Assembly (NCBI GenBank): GCA_038239345.1
Contig: JBBSEX010000005.1
Span: 186,001-250,000 of the forward strand
Source of the DNA: JBBSEX01 sp038239345
GTDB taxonomy: Bacteria; Acidobacteriota; Terriglobia; Bryobacterales; Bryobacteraceae
Direction: 5' to 3'
DNA: 64,000 nt
This document shows, in pieces, positions 45,069 to 53,376 of this stretch; positions within the stretch are counted from its first letter, which is position 1; every line of letters starts with the position of its first letter. The position numbers and the translations under genes were made by a program. Below the pieces are notes generated by a model that made no database searches, was not told the origin of the DNA, and saw nothing but the letters and a program-made list of their open reading frames with translations.

Positions 45069-45485
45069 CTATTGATGACAGCTCGGACATGGCCCCTGCG
45101 CCGGTTTCACCGCACCGCAATAACAGCGGATCAGGTATTCGGCCGGCGGATTTTGCTCGTAAGCCTGTCGCTGGTGAGGCTGAGGCGCTTGCTGCTGCTG
45201 CTCCTGCCTTGGCCCTTTGCTATGAATTACCGCCAGGATGTCAGCGACAGAAAGCGTCACGCTGCCAAATTTCACCTGATCGGTTGGCAGAAACGTATCC
45301 TGTTGAATCTGCCGCGATGCCCCGTTCCGGACCAGAAAAGTTCCGTTGCTGCTGCGGCAATCGGTTACGAACAAGGTCCCTCCGTCCACCAGGGTCAACT
45401 CGGCATGCAGACGGCTTACCGAGTCGTCAGCGATCGGAATGTCGGCGCCCTTGTCCCGCCCCACGGTGAATTTGGTCTGCCCCAT
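45069..45485 (-). CDS. Small FHA protein with C-terminal zinc ribbon (first gene of signalling island)
   Basis: The 138-residue protein has a canonical FHA domain (residues 4-70): VGRDKGADIP, SVSRLHAEL and SSNGTF are all intact. A Gln-rich linker leads to a C-terminal zinc ribbon (CYCGAVKPAQGPCPSCHQ). It is the promoter-proximal gene of the nine-gene run, 6 bp before the channel gene. As the most canonical free FHA module it may bring phosphorylated partners to the membrane complex. Confidence 0.9.
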   Translation of the reverse strand: MGQTKFTVGRDKGADIPIADDSVSRLHAELTLVDGGTLFVTDCRSSNGTFLVRNGASRQIQQDTFLPTDQVKFGSVTLSVADILAVIHSKGPRQEQQQQAPQPHQRQAYEQNPPAEYLIRCYCGAVKPAQGPCPSCHQ

Positions 45486-45567
45486 TACTCATACGTGAGC
45501 GTCGCTCGTGATCTATCACGCATAAATCTGCGCCCTGTCCCTCAACGTGGCGTATCATCGAAGAATT

Positions 45568-46050
45568 ATGGCTGATATGATTCGCTGGCCCGCGGAACAC
45601 GATCCCACTGACGCTGGGGTCTACGTGGTCAATGAGCTGAGCATGGAAGCTCCCCCCGCGGTCGTCTGGGCCTGGCTCGCCCGCGCTCCGCTATGGCCCG
45701 AATGGTATCCCAACTCCAAGGATGTCGTTCTGCAAGGTCCCGACAAAAATCTCAAGTACGGTACCCAATTTCGCTGGAACACCTTCGGCGTAAACATTGC
45801 CTCCACCGTGCTTGAGTTTGAACCCTATGAAAGTTTGGCCTGGGACTCACAGGCTTTCGGCATCAATGCCTATCACGCCTGGTTGATTGAGAAAACCGAG
45901 ACGGGCTGCCATGTCACCACCGAAGAAACGCAAAGTGGAATCATGGCCAGACTACAAAAGTTATTCATGCCCAATCGCATGCAACAGCAGCACCAGATCT
46001 GGTTAGAGCGTCTTGCCGAAATGGCCAAGACCGGCCTTCCCCCCGATTAG
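45568..46050 (+). CDS. SRPBCC-superfamily ligand-binding protein
   Basis: The 160-residue protein fits the START/Bet v1 (SRPBCC) fold: an N-terminal strand VNELSMEAPPAVVWAWLARAPLWPEWYPN, middle strands YGTQFRWNTFGVNIASTVLEFEP and a long C-terminal helix. These proteins bind hydrophobic ligands; no specific role is visible. ATG 45568 is chosen over GTG 45547, because TATCAT at 45553-45558 is 9 nt upstream. Divergent from the signalling island (82 bp between). Confidence 0.8.
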   Translation: MADMIRWPAEHDPTDAGVYVVNELSMEAPPAVVWAWLARAPLWPEWYPNSKDVVLQGPDKNLKYGTQFRWNTFGVNIASTVLEFEPYESLAWDSQAFGINAYHAWLIEKTETGCHVTTEETQSGIMARLQKLFMPNRMQQQHQIWLERLAEMAKTGLPPD

Positions 46051-46080
46051 CCGCGAGTGCGATGCAGTACAATTCCGGTG

Positions 46081-46596
46081 ATGAGAATCGCTGAACCACT
46101 CTTACGGGAATTCGACCAGGAAATCGCCACCACGCGGAAAACCTTGGCCCGCGTCCCCGACGATAAATTCGATTTCAAGCCCCATGAGACATCCATGACT
46201 CTGGGCAGCCTGGCGAACCACACAGCCGAGATCATGTCTTGGGCGCTGGATATTTTGGAACGGGATTCGTTTAATGTCGCTCCCACCGAAGGCGCGGCCC
46301 CACGGCCGGCGCCTTCTTCCACCAGAGCCAATCTGGTTGAGGCGTTCGACAAAAAGTGCGCCGAAGTCCGGTTTTCCTTGGACGCCGCCAGTGACGAGAC
46401 AATGCGCAAGCCCTGGTCGCTGCTCGCCGGCGACAAGACCCTTTTCACCATGCCAAGAATTGCCGTGTGGCGATCCATGATCATGAATCATCACGTTCAC
46501 CATCGCGGCCAGTTGACGGTGTACCTGCGCATGAACGCCGTCCCCATTCCGTCTCTCTATGGGCCGTCGGGCGATGAAGGCTCCCTCGCGGGCTGA
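46081..46596 (+). CDS. DinB-family protein
   Basis: The 171-residue protein fits the DinB/YfiT four-helix fold, with the likely metal ligands His in LANHTAEIM and HHVHHRGQL (a His pair near the C-terminal helix). Family members are thiol transferases or stress proteins. ATG 46081 is chosen as TACAAT (46068-46073) is 7 nt upstream; an earlier start at 46057 lies before this hexamer. It ends directly against the convergent MerR-controlled gene. Confidence 0.85.
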   Translation: MRIAEPLLREFDQEIATTRKTLARVPDDKFDFKPHETSMTLGSLANHTAEIMSWALDILERDSFNVAPTEGAAPRPAPSSTRANLVEAFDKKCAEVRFSLDAASDETMRKPWSLLAGDKTLFTMPRIAVWRSMIMNHHVHHRGQLTVYLRMNAVPIPSLYGPSGDEGSLAG

Positions 46597-46965
46597 TCAG
46601 CGAGGTTGAAACTTCAGTTCGCTGTTTAGAAATGATTTCACGCCCACCGGACCTTCCACAAGTAACCAGAAATCCTTCCCGGCGGGCGCCATCCGCAGTT
46701 CAAAGCTCAGGAACGGACAGCATCGGCGCTCCATCGAAATCCATTCGGCGGTATCCGTCAGTGTGTGGACGCCTTGATCGATACGGAATCGATATCCCTT
46801 TTCCGTTTCCTGGCTCTCGCGTACGGCGGAGCGAAGTTTTCCCAGAAGGCTGTTGTAGCGGGGACGTTCCGCCGCCGTGATGGCTAGACGATCGCAAGCG
46901 AATACCGGCGGGCGTTGGTCCGCCATCGCCGCTAACAAGGTAAGAAAACCAAAGAGAAGTCGCAT
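46597..46965 (-). CDS. Predicted secreted CCPF-motif protein, MerR target
   Basis: The 122-residue product has a hydrophobic N-terminus (possible signal peptide or anchor, residues 1-15) and the conserved-looking motif ERRCCPFLSFEL near residue 80, ending GPVGVKSFLNSEL. I recall a family with ER-x-CCPF close to metal-resistance genes; the Cys pair may bind a metal. It is divergent from merR, and its promoter is a 19-bp-spacer MerR type, so the regulator almost certainly controls it. The -10 ends 6 nt before ATG 46965. Confidence 0.72.
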   Translation of the reverse strand: MRLLFGFLTLLAAMADQRPPVFACDRLAITAAERPRYNSLLGKLRSAVRESQETEKGYRFRIDQGVHTLTDTAEWISMERRCCPFLSFELRMAPAGKDFWLLVEGPVGVKSFLNSELKFQPR

Positions 46966-46971
46966 ACATGG

Positions 46972-47002
46972 AAGTTACAACTTCAAGTAAGCTTTAAGTC
47001 AA
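46972..47002 (-). promoter_or_regulatory. MerR-type promoter and operator with 19-bp spacer
   Basis: On the minus strand TTGACT (47002-46997) and TAACTT (46977-46972) are separated by 19 bp, the overlong spacer typical of MerR-activated promoters. Within it lies an imperfect palindrome, ACTTCAAG, TAAG, CTTTAAGT at 46980-46999 (plus strand), fitting a MerR dimer. It drives the CCPF-motif gene and lies 7 bp before the merR start. Confidence 0.85.
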
Positions 47003-47009
47003 GGTGAAT

Positions 47010-47378
47010 ATGACCATCGGCCGGCTGGCACAACAAAGCGGCATTTCCGCATCCGCGATCCGCTACTACGAAAAGCTGGAGATCCTGCCCGCTCCCGCCC
47101 GTATCAGCGGACGCCGGCAGTACGGTCCGCGGGCGCTCGAACGTGTCGCCGTTCTTCGTCTTGCCCAGGCCAGCGGTTTCACACTCGACGAGATTCGCCG
47201 TTTGTTCCATGGCTTTGATAAATCCGTGCCGGCGGCGGAGAGATGGCAGCAGTTGGCGCGCGTCAAGATGGAGGAAGTCACCCTAGAGATGCGCCGTCTG
47301 GAAACACGAAAGACGATGCTTGCAGCCTTACTGCACTGCCGCTGCACTGACCTCGTCCAGTGTGTAGGGTTGTCGTAA
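47010..47378 (+). CDS. MerR-family transcriptional regulator
   Basis: The 122-residue protein has the MerR winged helix (TIGRLAQQSGISASAIRYYEKLEILP, residues 1-30), the second wing and dimerisation coiled coil, and a C-terminal Cys cluster, LHCRCTDLVQC. The Cys residues suggest binding of a metal or a redox cofactor, as in SoxR or metal-sensing members; the ligand is unknown. ATG 47010 follows AAGG; GTG 47004 is an alternative start. Divergent promoter layout places its operator over the target gene's promoter. Confidence 0.93.
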   Translation: MTIGRLAQQSGISASAIRYYEKLEILPAPARISGRRQYGPRALERVAVLRLAQASGFTLDEIRRLFHGFDKSVPAAERWQQLARVKMEEVTLEMRRLETRKTMLAALLHCRCTDLVQCVGLS

Positions 47379-47387
47379 ACTAGGCAC

Positions 47388-47909
47388 ATGAAAAACGTCC
47401 GCGCCAACCTCTGTCTCGCCCTTGCATCGCTGGCGCTACCACAGTTTGTATTGGCGCAGAAACCGTTTGAAGCCATTACCGGTAAGCCGTTCGAATCGGC
47501 CATTCCCAAAGATTTTTATCTGGAAGGTAACGCCATTCCCACCGCTAAACGCAACGCGATTCTGGTTCACACGCCGGGGGGACAACGCGCCATCTTTTCG
47601 TTGATCGATACAACAGGCTACTCGTCAAACATCATCGCGAAATATATCGGCATGATCGTCACCGAAGGCGATGTCACCCTTTGCGGGAAGAAAATCACGG
47701 TCGGCAGCTATGGCTTTGGTTGGGAGCGTCCGGCAGCCGGCGATGATAAACCCGGTACTTTCTCGCTGTACAATCAAGCCGGATCGGAGATCGCCAAGTG
47801 CACGTCAACCCGAGATGCCGCTGCAACTCTGCCGCGACCGCTGCAGATTGTTCCCGGGCAGGATGGCGCACGCTTGTACGCCGGAAGGCACTACATCGAA
47901 CTGCGTTAA
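47388..47909 (+). CDS. Predicted secreted protein, unknown function
   Basis: The 173-residue protein has a signal peptide (cleavage near VLAQ, residue 24), then a beta-rich body with IFSLIDTTGYSSNIIAKYIGMIVTEGD, VGSYGFGWERP and ALSLYNQAG-like strands (TFSLYNQAGSEI). I do not recognise the family. TAAACT at 47376-47381 lies 6 nt before ATG, so its own leaderless promoter is probable. It is 9 bp after merR, but the hexamer suggests it need not be co-transcribed. Confidence 0.75.
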   Translation: MKNVRANLCLALASLALPQFVLAQKPFEAITGKPFESAIPKDFYLEGNAIPTAKRNAILVHTPGGQRAIFSLIDTTGYSSNIIAKYIGMIVTEGDVTLCGKKITVGSYGFGWERPAAGDDKPGTFSLYNQAGSEIAKCTSTRDAAATLPRPLQIVPGQDGARLYAGRHYIELR

Positions 47910-48247
47910 GACTCTTGCAGCGGATTTGGAAACGAGTCGTCTTTGGCCGCGATTCCCTCATGCAGGCACTGGAAATCCTTTTCAATCAAGATGCCGGGTG
48001 CCTCAAGTCCAACCTGGTCGGAGACCACCCAATCGTTAGCCATCGCGCATGGAACGGAAAGAAGAATTCGCGAGTCCACCAGACTCGCCGTGATTTTCGG
48101 AACATCCGTGGATGCGATGGAAAAACCGAATGTGCCGCCATCGGGGAACGCCACCAATTCTTCCACCTTCCCATTCGCTCCTAGCTGCGCTACTTCGCAC
48201 CGGCTCAAGCGTAAACGAATCGAATTCGCGTGCAGTCGCAATTTCAT
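47906..48247 (-). CDS. Small DUF7009-like protein, fdhD partner
   Basis: The 113-residue protein starts MKLRLHANSIRLRLSRCEV, a beginning I associate with small proteins encoded next to fdhD (DUF7009 type). No membrane segment or known catalytic motif is visible. It overlaps fdhD by 4 bp as ATGA, so both are translated together. It might assist formate dehydrogenase maturation, though the fdh genes are not in the window. Confidence 0.65.
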   Translation of the reverse strand: MKLRLHANSIRLRLSRCEVAQLGANGKVEELVAFPDGGTFGFSIASTDVPKITASLVDSRILLSVPCAMANDWVVSDQVGLEAPGILIEKDFQCLHEGIAAKDDSFPNPLQES

Positions 48248-49059
48248 ATGTTCTTTCCTGGTGTGACGATGCGCTCGAAGCCCGAATAAATATTGAATCG
48301 TCCATCGCGGACGAAGCCTGCCAGCGTCAAATTGAAGCGTCGCGCTGTCTCCACGGCTAGGCTCGAAGGTGCGCTAACCGCCGCCAATATTGGGACCCCG
48401 GCCATTACCGTTTTCTGTACCAGCTCAAAGCTGGCGCGCCCGCTCACCAGTATTATCTTTTCCGCAAGCGGAGTCTTGCCGGCAAGAAATTCGCCGCCAA
48501 TCAGTTTATCCACGGCATTGTGACGGCCCACGTCTTCTCGCAAATTAAGCAAATTGCCCGAAGCGTCAAACAGCGCCGCGGCGTGCAATCCACCAGTGCG
48601 CTCGAACACAGCCTGCGCGGATCGTAGCGCCGTGGGCAATGCATGAATCGTTTCCGCGGACACCTGCATCAGGCCTTGCGGAAGGAACGGGCATCCGCTG
48701 ACATGCAAGGCTTCGATCGATGCTTTGCCGCACACGCCGCAACTCGATGTCGTGTAAAAATGACGCTCTAGCCGGTCAAGATCCATCGCAACATCCTCAC
48801 GCAAGCTGACCGAGATAATATTCCGCGGCCCAATCGTATCGATGCTTTGAATCTGGTCGTGGCCCGTGAGAATCCCTTCGCTGAACAGAAATCCGGCGGC
48901 GAGTTCCGCGTCGTGGCCCGGAGTGCGCATCGTGATCGAAACGCTTCGCTCTCCAATGCGAATTTCCAGCGGCTCCTCGACAGCCAGGAGATCCTGGAAC
49001 GGGACCGCCAAGTTCCCCTCGATTTTGCGCACTGGCGCGGTCAGAATGCTGCGCTGCAT
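48244..49059 (-). CDS. fdhD: Formate dehydrogenase accessory sulfurtransferase FdhD
   Basis: The 271-residue protein has the FdhD hallmarks: TMRTPGHDAELAAGFLFSEGI, the CGVCGK Cys motif that relays sulfur, HAAALFDASG, EDVGRHNAVDKLIG and SGRASFELVQK. FdhD transfers sulfur from IscS to the molybdenum cofactor of formate dehydrogenases, in the cytoplasm. TATACT lies 13 nt before ATG 49059. No formate dehydrogenase gene is nearby. Confidence 0.95.
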   Translation of the reverse strand: MQRSILTAPVRKIEGNLAVPFQDLLAVEEPLEIRIGERSVSITMRTPGHDAELAAGFLFSEGILTGHDQIQSIDTIGPRNIISVSLREDVAMDLDRLERHFYTTSSCGVCGKASIEALHVSGCPFLPQGLMQVSAETIHALPTALRSAQAVFERTGGLHAAALFDASGNLLNLREDVGRHNAVDKLIGGEFLAGKTPLAEKIILVSGRASFELVQKTVMAGVPILAAVSAPSSLAVETARRFNLTLAGFVRDGRFNIYSGFERIVTPGKNI

Positions 49060-49085
49060 GTAATCTTTTACCAGTATAGAAGTCC

Positions 49086-49652
49086 CTACAGCGCGGCGTT
49101 CCGCATAGCTTGCAGAGACTCCCGGGCGAAGCGCTTTTGCAGACCTCGGGTTAACGGATAGCCCAGCCGGGCCAGCAGCGCATTCGGTGTAGAGAACGCG
49201 TATAGGTCATACCAAATGGAATCCTCGTCCGGATTGCGCTCGATTAAGAAGCGCTCTTCCCCCGCCTCGGCATGTTCGCCCAGCGTCCCGTAAGCGAAGC
49301 CGAAACGATCCGGCTCCTCGATGGTATAAACGATGCGCGCCGCATTCATCGACCAGAATCCATAATGCCGCACGATCACCGCGACAGTGGAATCAATTTC
49401 TATCGGCGCTGCAGACGAGCATAGTGTAACCCAAGTCAGCGCGAACATCTGCCACCGGCGCAGCGCGTCGATCGCCTTGTCATACACCGCGCCACCATGG
49501 CCCAGAAGAATTCGATTATGGTCCACCGTCGCACCCGCGGGCGCCGGACAGTCGCGCGTTGCACCGATATCTTTATAAGAGAATGGCCGTCCCGCCTGCG
49601 CCGCGATAAATTTCTCAATTTCGCCATCGCGGGGGCGCCGGTAGAGAAACAC
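49086..49652 (-). CDS. DUF1990-family protein
   Basis: The 188-residue protein matches DUF1990, whose members have the pattern YxDIGATR near the start, HxRILLGxGxxVYDKAIDAL, then FGFAYGTLxxHAExGEERFL and a C-terminal RLGYPLTRxLQKRFARESLxAM, all of which are clear here. These proteins have no proven function; a lipid- or cofactor-binding SRPBCC-like role has been suggested for the fold. It starts with GTG directly behind the acylase stop, so the two are co-transcribed. Confidence 0.88.
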   Translation of the reverse strand: MFLYRRPRDGEIEKFIAAQAGRPFSYKDIGATRDCPAPAGATVDHNRILLGHGGAVYDKAIDALRRWQMFALTWVTLCSSAAPIEIDSTVAVIVRHYGFWSMNAARIVYTIEEPDRFGFAYGTLGEHAEAGEERFLIERNPDEDSIWYDLYAFSTPNALLARLGYPLTRGLQKRFARESLQAMRNAAL

Positions 49653-51860
49653 TTACGGCTTCACCGACACTTTCAGAACGCTCTTCGCTTCCACCTTATC
49701 GAACTGTAAGGGAAAACTCTTGCCGGCATAATACGCATCCCATTGATCGCGATAATGCCCCGATAGAATTTGTCCCGACTCGCCGATCGTCAGATTATTC
49801 AGCGATTGCTCCCAATTCGACAGATCGGCGATAAAGCGCATCGAAGGACCCAGCCTCCGCGTCGTCTGCTTCACCGTTGTCGGCGATCCACTCATCGCTA
49901 TCGGACCTATATTGAAATACCGGCCAACAAGCGGAATTTTCGAAACCACGGGATTTGGAATAGTCAGCTCGTTGTACTTTCCGTAATCCCAGCTGCCGAC
50001 GTTGCCGCCGTTTACATGCCGTCCCTCTTCGATAGCATCGTTTAACGCTTTCACCAGCACCTGATCCCAATCGGCGAACCAATCCTTCGGACGTTCCCGC
50101 AATAAACGATCGATCACCGGCGAAGCCATTTGATATTCGTACACGGCGGCATGCTTCGGCGATGCGCGCCCGGCCACGGCCTTACGCAATTGCTGGAATA
50201 CCAACGCCGCAATCAGGGGTTGCGGAGTTCCCTTCTCCATCTGTCCATTCCAATTGCGCAACAGATCGACGGCATTCTTCTGGCTGGTATCTTTCTTCGC
50301 ATTGAATGCCGCCACCACATGCTTGGCCAGCGATTGCGAGAAGCTGGAATAGACGTCTTTCTGCACTACCAACATATCCTCGGGCTTCCAGCCGTTCTTC
50401 GCCTTGAGTAACGCGCGAATCTGATTGGACCGATACGGCATCGCGAACCCGCCGCTCACCCGATACGCATACTCCCCTGGGAACGGGTTCTGGTTAGCCG
50501 TGACGATCAATCCGGTTGGCGGATTGAAGGATTGCGGAAGCTGATCGAAGGGAATATATCCGTCCCATTCGTTTTGGCCCGAGCTGCCGTCCACCGGAAG
50601 ATCGCCGTCGTAAGTCCGGCGGATCGGAAGATGTCCGGTGGCATGGTAGCCGATATTGCCATCCACATCGGCGTACACAAAGTTCTGTCCCGGCCCGGGA
50701 AAGCGCGACAGAGCCTTGGTGAACTCGTCCCAACTTCCCGCGCGATTGATTTCCAGAAAAGGAAACTGAAAGCTCCCCGGGTCGGCCGCCGTCCAGCGCA
50801 AAGCCAGAGCCCGGCCATTCTCAATAGCCATCACGGGACCATGCCGCGTCACCCAGTTATCAAAGGTCACCGGCGTCTGCCCCTTCACCGGAATCACCTC
50901 TCGTTCCAATCGAGCCTGCTCCAGCTTTCCTTGAAATTCATAACGTCCCGTGCGGACATCGAACTTCTCCTGATAAAGGTCCTGCACATCGAATTCAAGA
51001 TTGGTAACTCCCCAGGCGATACGGCGATTGTGACCCACGATCACCGCGGGCGCTCCGGGCAGCGACACGCCCTCCACATCCAGATCCGGCGCCTTCAAGT
51101 GAATCTGATACCAGACCGACGCCAGACCGAATTCCAAGTGCGGATCGTTCGCCAAAATCGGTTTTCCCGAAGCCGTATGCGCGCCCGCCACAGCCCACGC
51201 ATTCGATCCCGGTTGAACTTCCTGACCCGTTCTGGAGGGAAACAGTTCCAAGACCTTCGCTCGATCACCGCCGTCGAGCATCGTCTCTTTTTCCACTTCC
51301 GACTTCCACGATGTTGTCAGGTTGCGATACATTTGCAGACCGGCGAGAATGCTGTCCACCGCACTCCAAGGACGCGGATCGTAGCGCAACAAGGTGAACT
51401 CGATCGGCAGATTTCCGCGGTGGGTCTCAATCCAGAAATTCACTCCCCGGGCGTAAGCAGCCAGCATTTTGGCATCGGCTTCGGGAAGTGTGCGAACGTG
51501 TTCCTCGGCCATCCGGCGCATCCGCAGCCGTCGCGATTCCTTGTCGGTCTCAAGGGTGCCCGGGCCAATGATTTCCGACAACTCGCCAGCCGCAAACCGG
51601 CGCAATCCATCCATCTGAAACATTCGATCCTGGGCCGTCACGAAGCCTTGCAGGAAAATAGCGTCTTCCACGCTGGCGGCTTGAATATGAGGAATGCCAA
51701 GGGCATCGCGAGTGATCGTCGCCGGACCGGAAACCGGCGCTTGCAGATCGCCCGACACCTGTGGCAAAGGCCGCCACGCATAATAATAAGTAGCCACCGC
51801 GAGTAACAGCAGCGCGATCGCGACAAGAATGTTGAACACGCGAACGATGCGGGAAGACAC
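49653..51860 (-). CDS. Penicillin acylase-family N-terminal nucleophile hydrolase
   Basis: The 735-residue protein has an N-terminal membrane anchor or signal (residues 8-28), then the S45 penicillin acylase fold. The autocatalytic junction is visible as QPG, with Ser219 of SNAWAVAG as future N-terminal nucleophile of the beta chain. Other hallmarks are GIPHIQA, LxFxLGFVTAQDRMFQM and NDPHLEF. Family members cleave amide bonds, such as acyl-homoserine lactones or cyclic lipopeptides; the substrate is unknown. A GTG start is used at 51860; the divergent MFS gene may share the palindrome next to it. Confidence 0.9.
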   Translation of the reverse strand: MSSRIVRVFNILVAIALLLLAVATYYYAWRPLPQVSGDLQAPVSGPATITRDALGIPHIQAASVEDAIFLQGFVTAQDRMFQMDGLRRFAAGELSEIIGPGTLETDKESRRLRMRRMAEEHVRTLPEADAKMLAAYARGVNFWIETHRGNLPIEFTLLRYDPRPWSAVDSILAGLQMYRNLTTSWKSEVEKETMLDGGDRAKVLELFPSRTGQEVQPGSNAWAVAGAHTASGKPILANDPHLEFGLASVWYQIHLKAPDLDVEGVSLPGAPAVIVGHNRRIAWGVTNLEFDVQDLYQEKFDVRTGRYEFQGKLEQARLEREVIPVKGQTPVTFDNWVTRHGPVMAIENGRALALRWTAADPGSFQFPFLEINRAGSWDEFTKALSRFPGPGQNFVYADVDGNIGYHATGHLPIRRTYDGDLPVDGSSGQNEWDGYIPFDQLPQSFNPPTGLIVTANQNPFPGEYAYRVSGGFAMPYRSNQIRALLKAKNGWKPEDMLVVQKDVYSSFSQSLAKHVVAAFNAKKDTSQKNAVDLLRNWNGQMEKGTPQPLIAALVFQQLRKAVAGRASPKHAAVYEYQMASPVIDRLLRERPKDWFADWDQVLVKALNDAIEEGRHVNGGNVGSWDYGKYNELTIPNPVVSKIPLVGRYFNIGPIAMSGSPTTVKQTTRRLGPSMRFIADLSNWEQSLNNLTIGESGQILSGHYRDQWDAYYAGKSFPLQFDKVEAKSVLKVSVKP

Positions 51861-51866
51861 TGGACG

Positions 51867-51879
51867 ATTGTGTCACAAT
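51867..51879. promoter_or_regulatory. Perfect 6+6 palindrome between acylase and MFS transporter genes
   Basis: ATTGTG and CACAAT flank a single T, just 7 nt upstream of the acylase GTG start. It may be a compact operator. There is no clear promoter for a search of its binding protein. Confidence 0.35.
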
Positions 51880-52052
51880 TCAACGGGCATAACGGCCAAC
51901 GGGTAAGCTCTATCGGCGCGCTGACAGTTTCACTACTAAGCCGTAAATCATACTACGGGTTAGGTTTATTCTCACTGAGCGAAATTCCAGGAACTGAAAG
52001 CGCACCAGGCGGATTTGCACGTGTACCCGGCGAAAGGATAGAGTGGCTGTCG

Positions 52053-53321
52053 ATGGCGTCGCTGTCCACGCTGACCACCACTACCGTCAAGCCCGGCCGG
52101 GGCTCGCGCTGGCTTTTGTTAAGCCTGCTCGTAATCTCGGTGTGCATCAACTATATCGATCGCGGGAATTTGTCGGTGGCCGCCACGGCCGTCAGCCGCG
52201 ACTTGGAAATAGATCCCCAGAAAATCGGACTCCTGCTCTCGGCTTTTTTCTTGACCTATGCGCTCTTTCAAGTTGTGGCCGGTTGGGCGATCGACCGTTT
52301 CAATGTTCTGTGGGTTTACACAGTTGGCTTCGTTTTGTGGTCATTGGCTACGGCGGCCACGGGGCTTTCCAGCGGCCTGATCACCTTGCTCTGCTTTCGG
52401 CTCATTCTGGGAATCGCCGAATCTGTCGCTTATCCTTCTTACTCCAAAATCCTGGTGACGAGCTTTAGCGAGACTGAGCGCGGGACGGCGAACTCGCTGA
52501 TCGATGCCGGATCGAAGCTGGGCCCCGCTCTTGGCCTGATGCTGGGAGCGGCGCTCGTCGGCAAATTCGGATGGCGCGGAATGTTCATCGGCATCGGCGG
52601 CGGCAGCTTACTGTGGCTGATTCCCTGGATTTTAGCGGTTCGCGCCGAGCCCGATGCGGCGAAGATCAGCAGTGATTCCCACGGTCCTGGCTTCGCCGAC
52701 ATATTGCGCGAAAAATCGGCTTGGGGAACTTTTGGTGGCCTTTTCTGCGCCAATTACGCCTGGTATTTTCTATTGACTTGGCTGCCATGGTACCTGGAAC
52801 GGGAGCGGCATTACTCGGTGCAAGCGATGGGACAGTTTGGCTCTCTGGTCTTTTGGGCGGTGGCTGCCGCGTCGATTATCTCGGGCTGGGCCTCAGACCG
52901 CCTTATCGCCCACGGGTTCACGCCCAACCACGTAAGAAAGACCTTCGTCATGAGCGGTTTAGGGCTAATGTGTATCTTTTTACTTCCAGCGGTGCTGGTG
53001 AACGATCGAACCATAGCTTTGATGCTCTTAATAGCATCTGGTGCATCCTTCGGATTGTTTTCATCCAACGTTTGGGCCGTCACGCAGACACTCGCCGGAA
53101 GGCAGGCGGCCGGCAAGTGGACGGGCTTGCAAAACATGTTTGGTAATTTGGCGGGGGTGATAGCCCCTTTTCTGACGGGCTTCATTGTTGTCAAAACCGG
53201 GGAATTCTTCTACGCGTTTGTAGCGGTTTGCGCCGCGCTCGCAATCGGTGTCGCCTGTTATGGCTGGGGAGTAAGATCGATTGAGCCGGTTTCGTGGAAT
53301 AATCGAATCGAAAACCTGTGA
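52053..53321 (+). CDS. MFS transporter, anion:cation symporter (ACS)-like
   Basis: The 422-residue protein has 12 predicted helices and the MFS ACS-type motifs: NYIDRGNLSVAATAVSRDL after helix 1, AGWAIDRFN between helices 2 and 3, and LGIAESVAYPSYSKIL. It resembles glucarate, galactonate or hexuronate symporters; the substrate is uncertain. ATG 52053 is chosen because upstream in-frame codons would add 61 atypical residues, and TAGAGT lies 8 nt before it. Divergent from the penicillin acylase gene, 193 bp away. Confidence 0.88.
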   Translation: MASLSTLTTTTVKPGRGSRWLLLSLLVISVCINYIDRGNLSVAATAVSRDLEIDPQKIGLLLSAFFLTYALFQVVAGWAIDRFNVLWVYTVGFVLWSLATAATGLSSGLITLLCFRLILGIAESVAYPSYSKILVTSFSETERGTANSLIDAGSKLGPALGLMLGAALVGKFGWRGMFIGIGGGSLLWLIPWILAVRAEPDAAKISSDSHGPGFADILREKSAWGTFGGLFCANYAWYFLLTWLPWYLERERHYSVQAMGQFGSLVFWAVAAASIISGWASDRLIAHGFTPNHVRKTFVMSGLGLMCIFLLPAVLVNDRTIALMLLIASGASFGLFSSNVWAVTQTLAGRQAAGKWTGLQNMFGNLAGVIAPFLTGFIVVKTGEFFYAFVAVCAALAIGVACYGWGVRSIEPVSWNNRIENL

Positions 53322-53376
53322 TTTTCTAACCTGCGCATTTTTATTGTGTTACAAAAAGCAACCTTCCGTGTAATCT

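Noticed and set aside
35689..45485. Type VI secretion regulatory locus (kinase PpkA, phosphatase PppA, Fha proteins)
   Set aside because: None of the structural or baseplate genes are nearby, and vWA, protease and ExbB-like proteins do not belong to that system.
35689..45485. Zorya anti-phage system
   Set aside because: The channel pair looks similar in principle, but the nuclease/helicase partners ZorC, ZorD or ZorE are missing and the ExbD-like protein lacks the OmpA-like domain.
51870..52052. Longer N-terminus of the MFS transporter from 51870
   Set aside because: The 61 added residues precede the first transmembrane helix, have no transporter character, and overlap the acylase-side palindrome.
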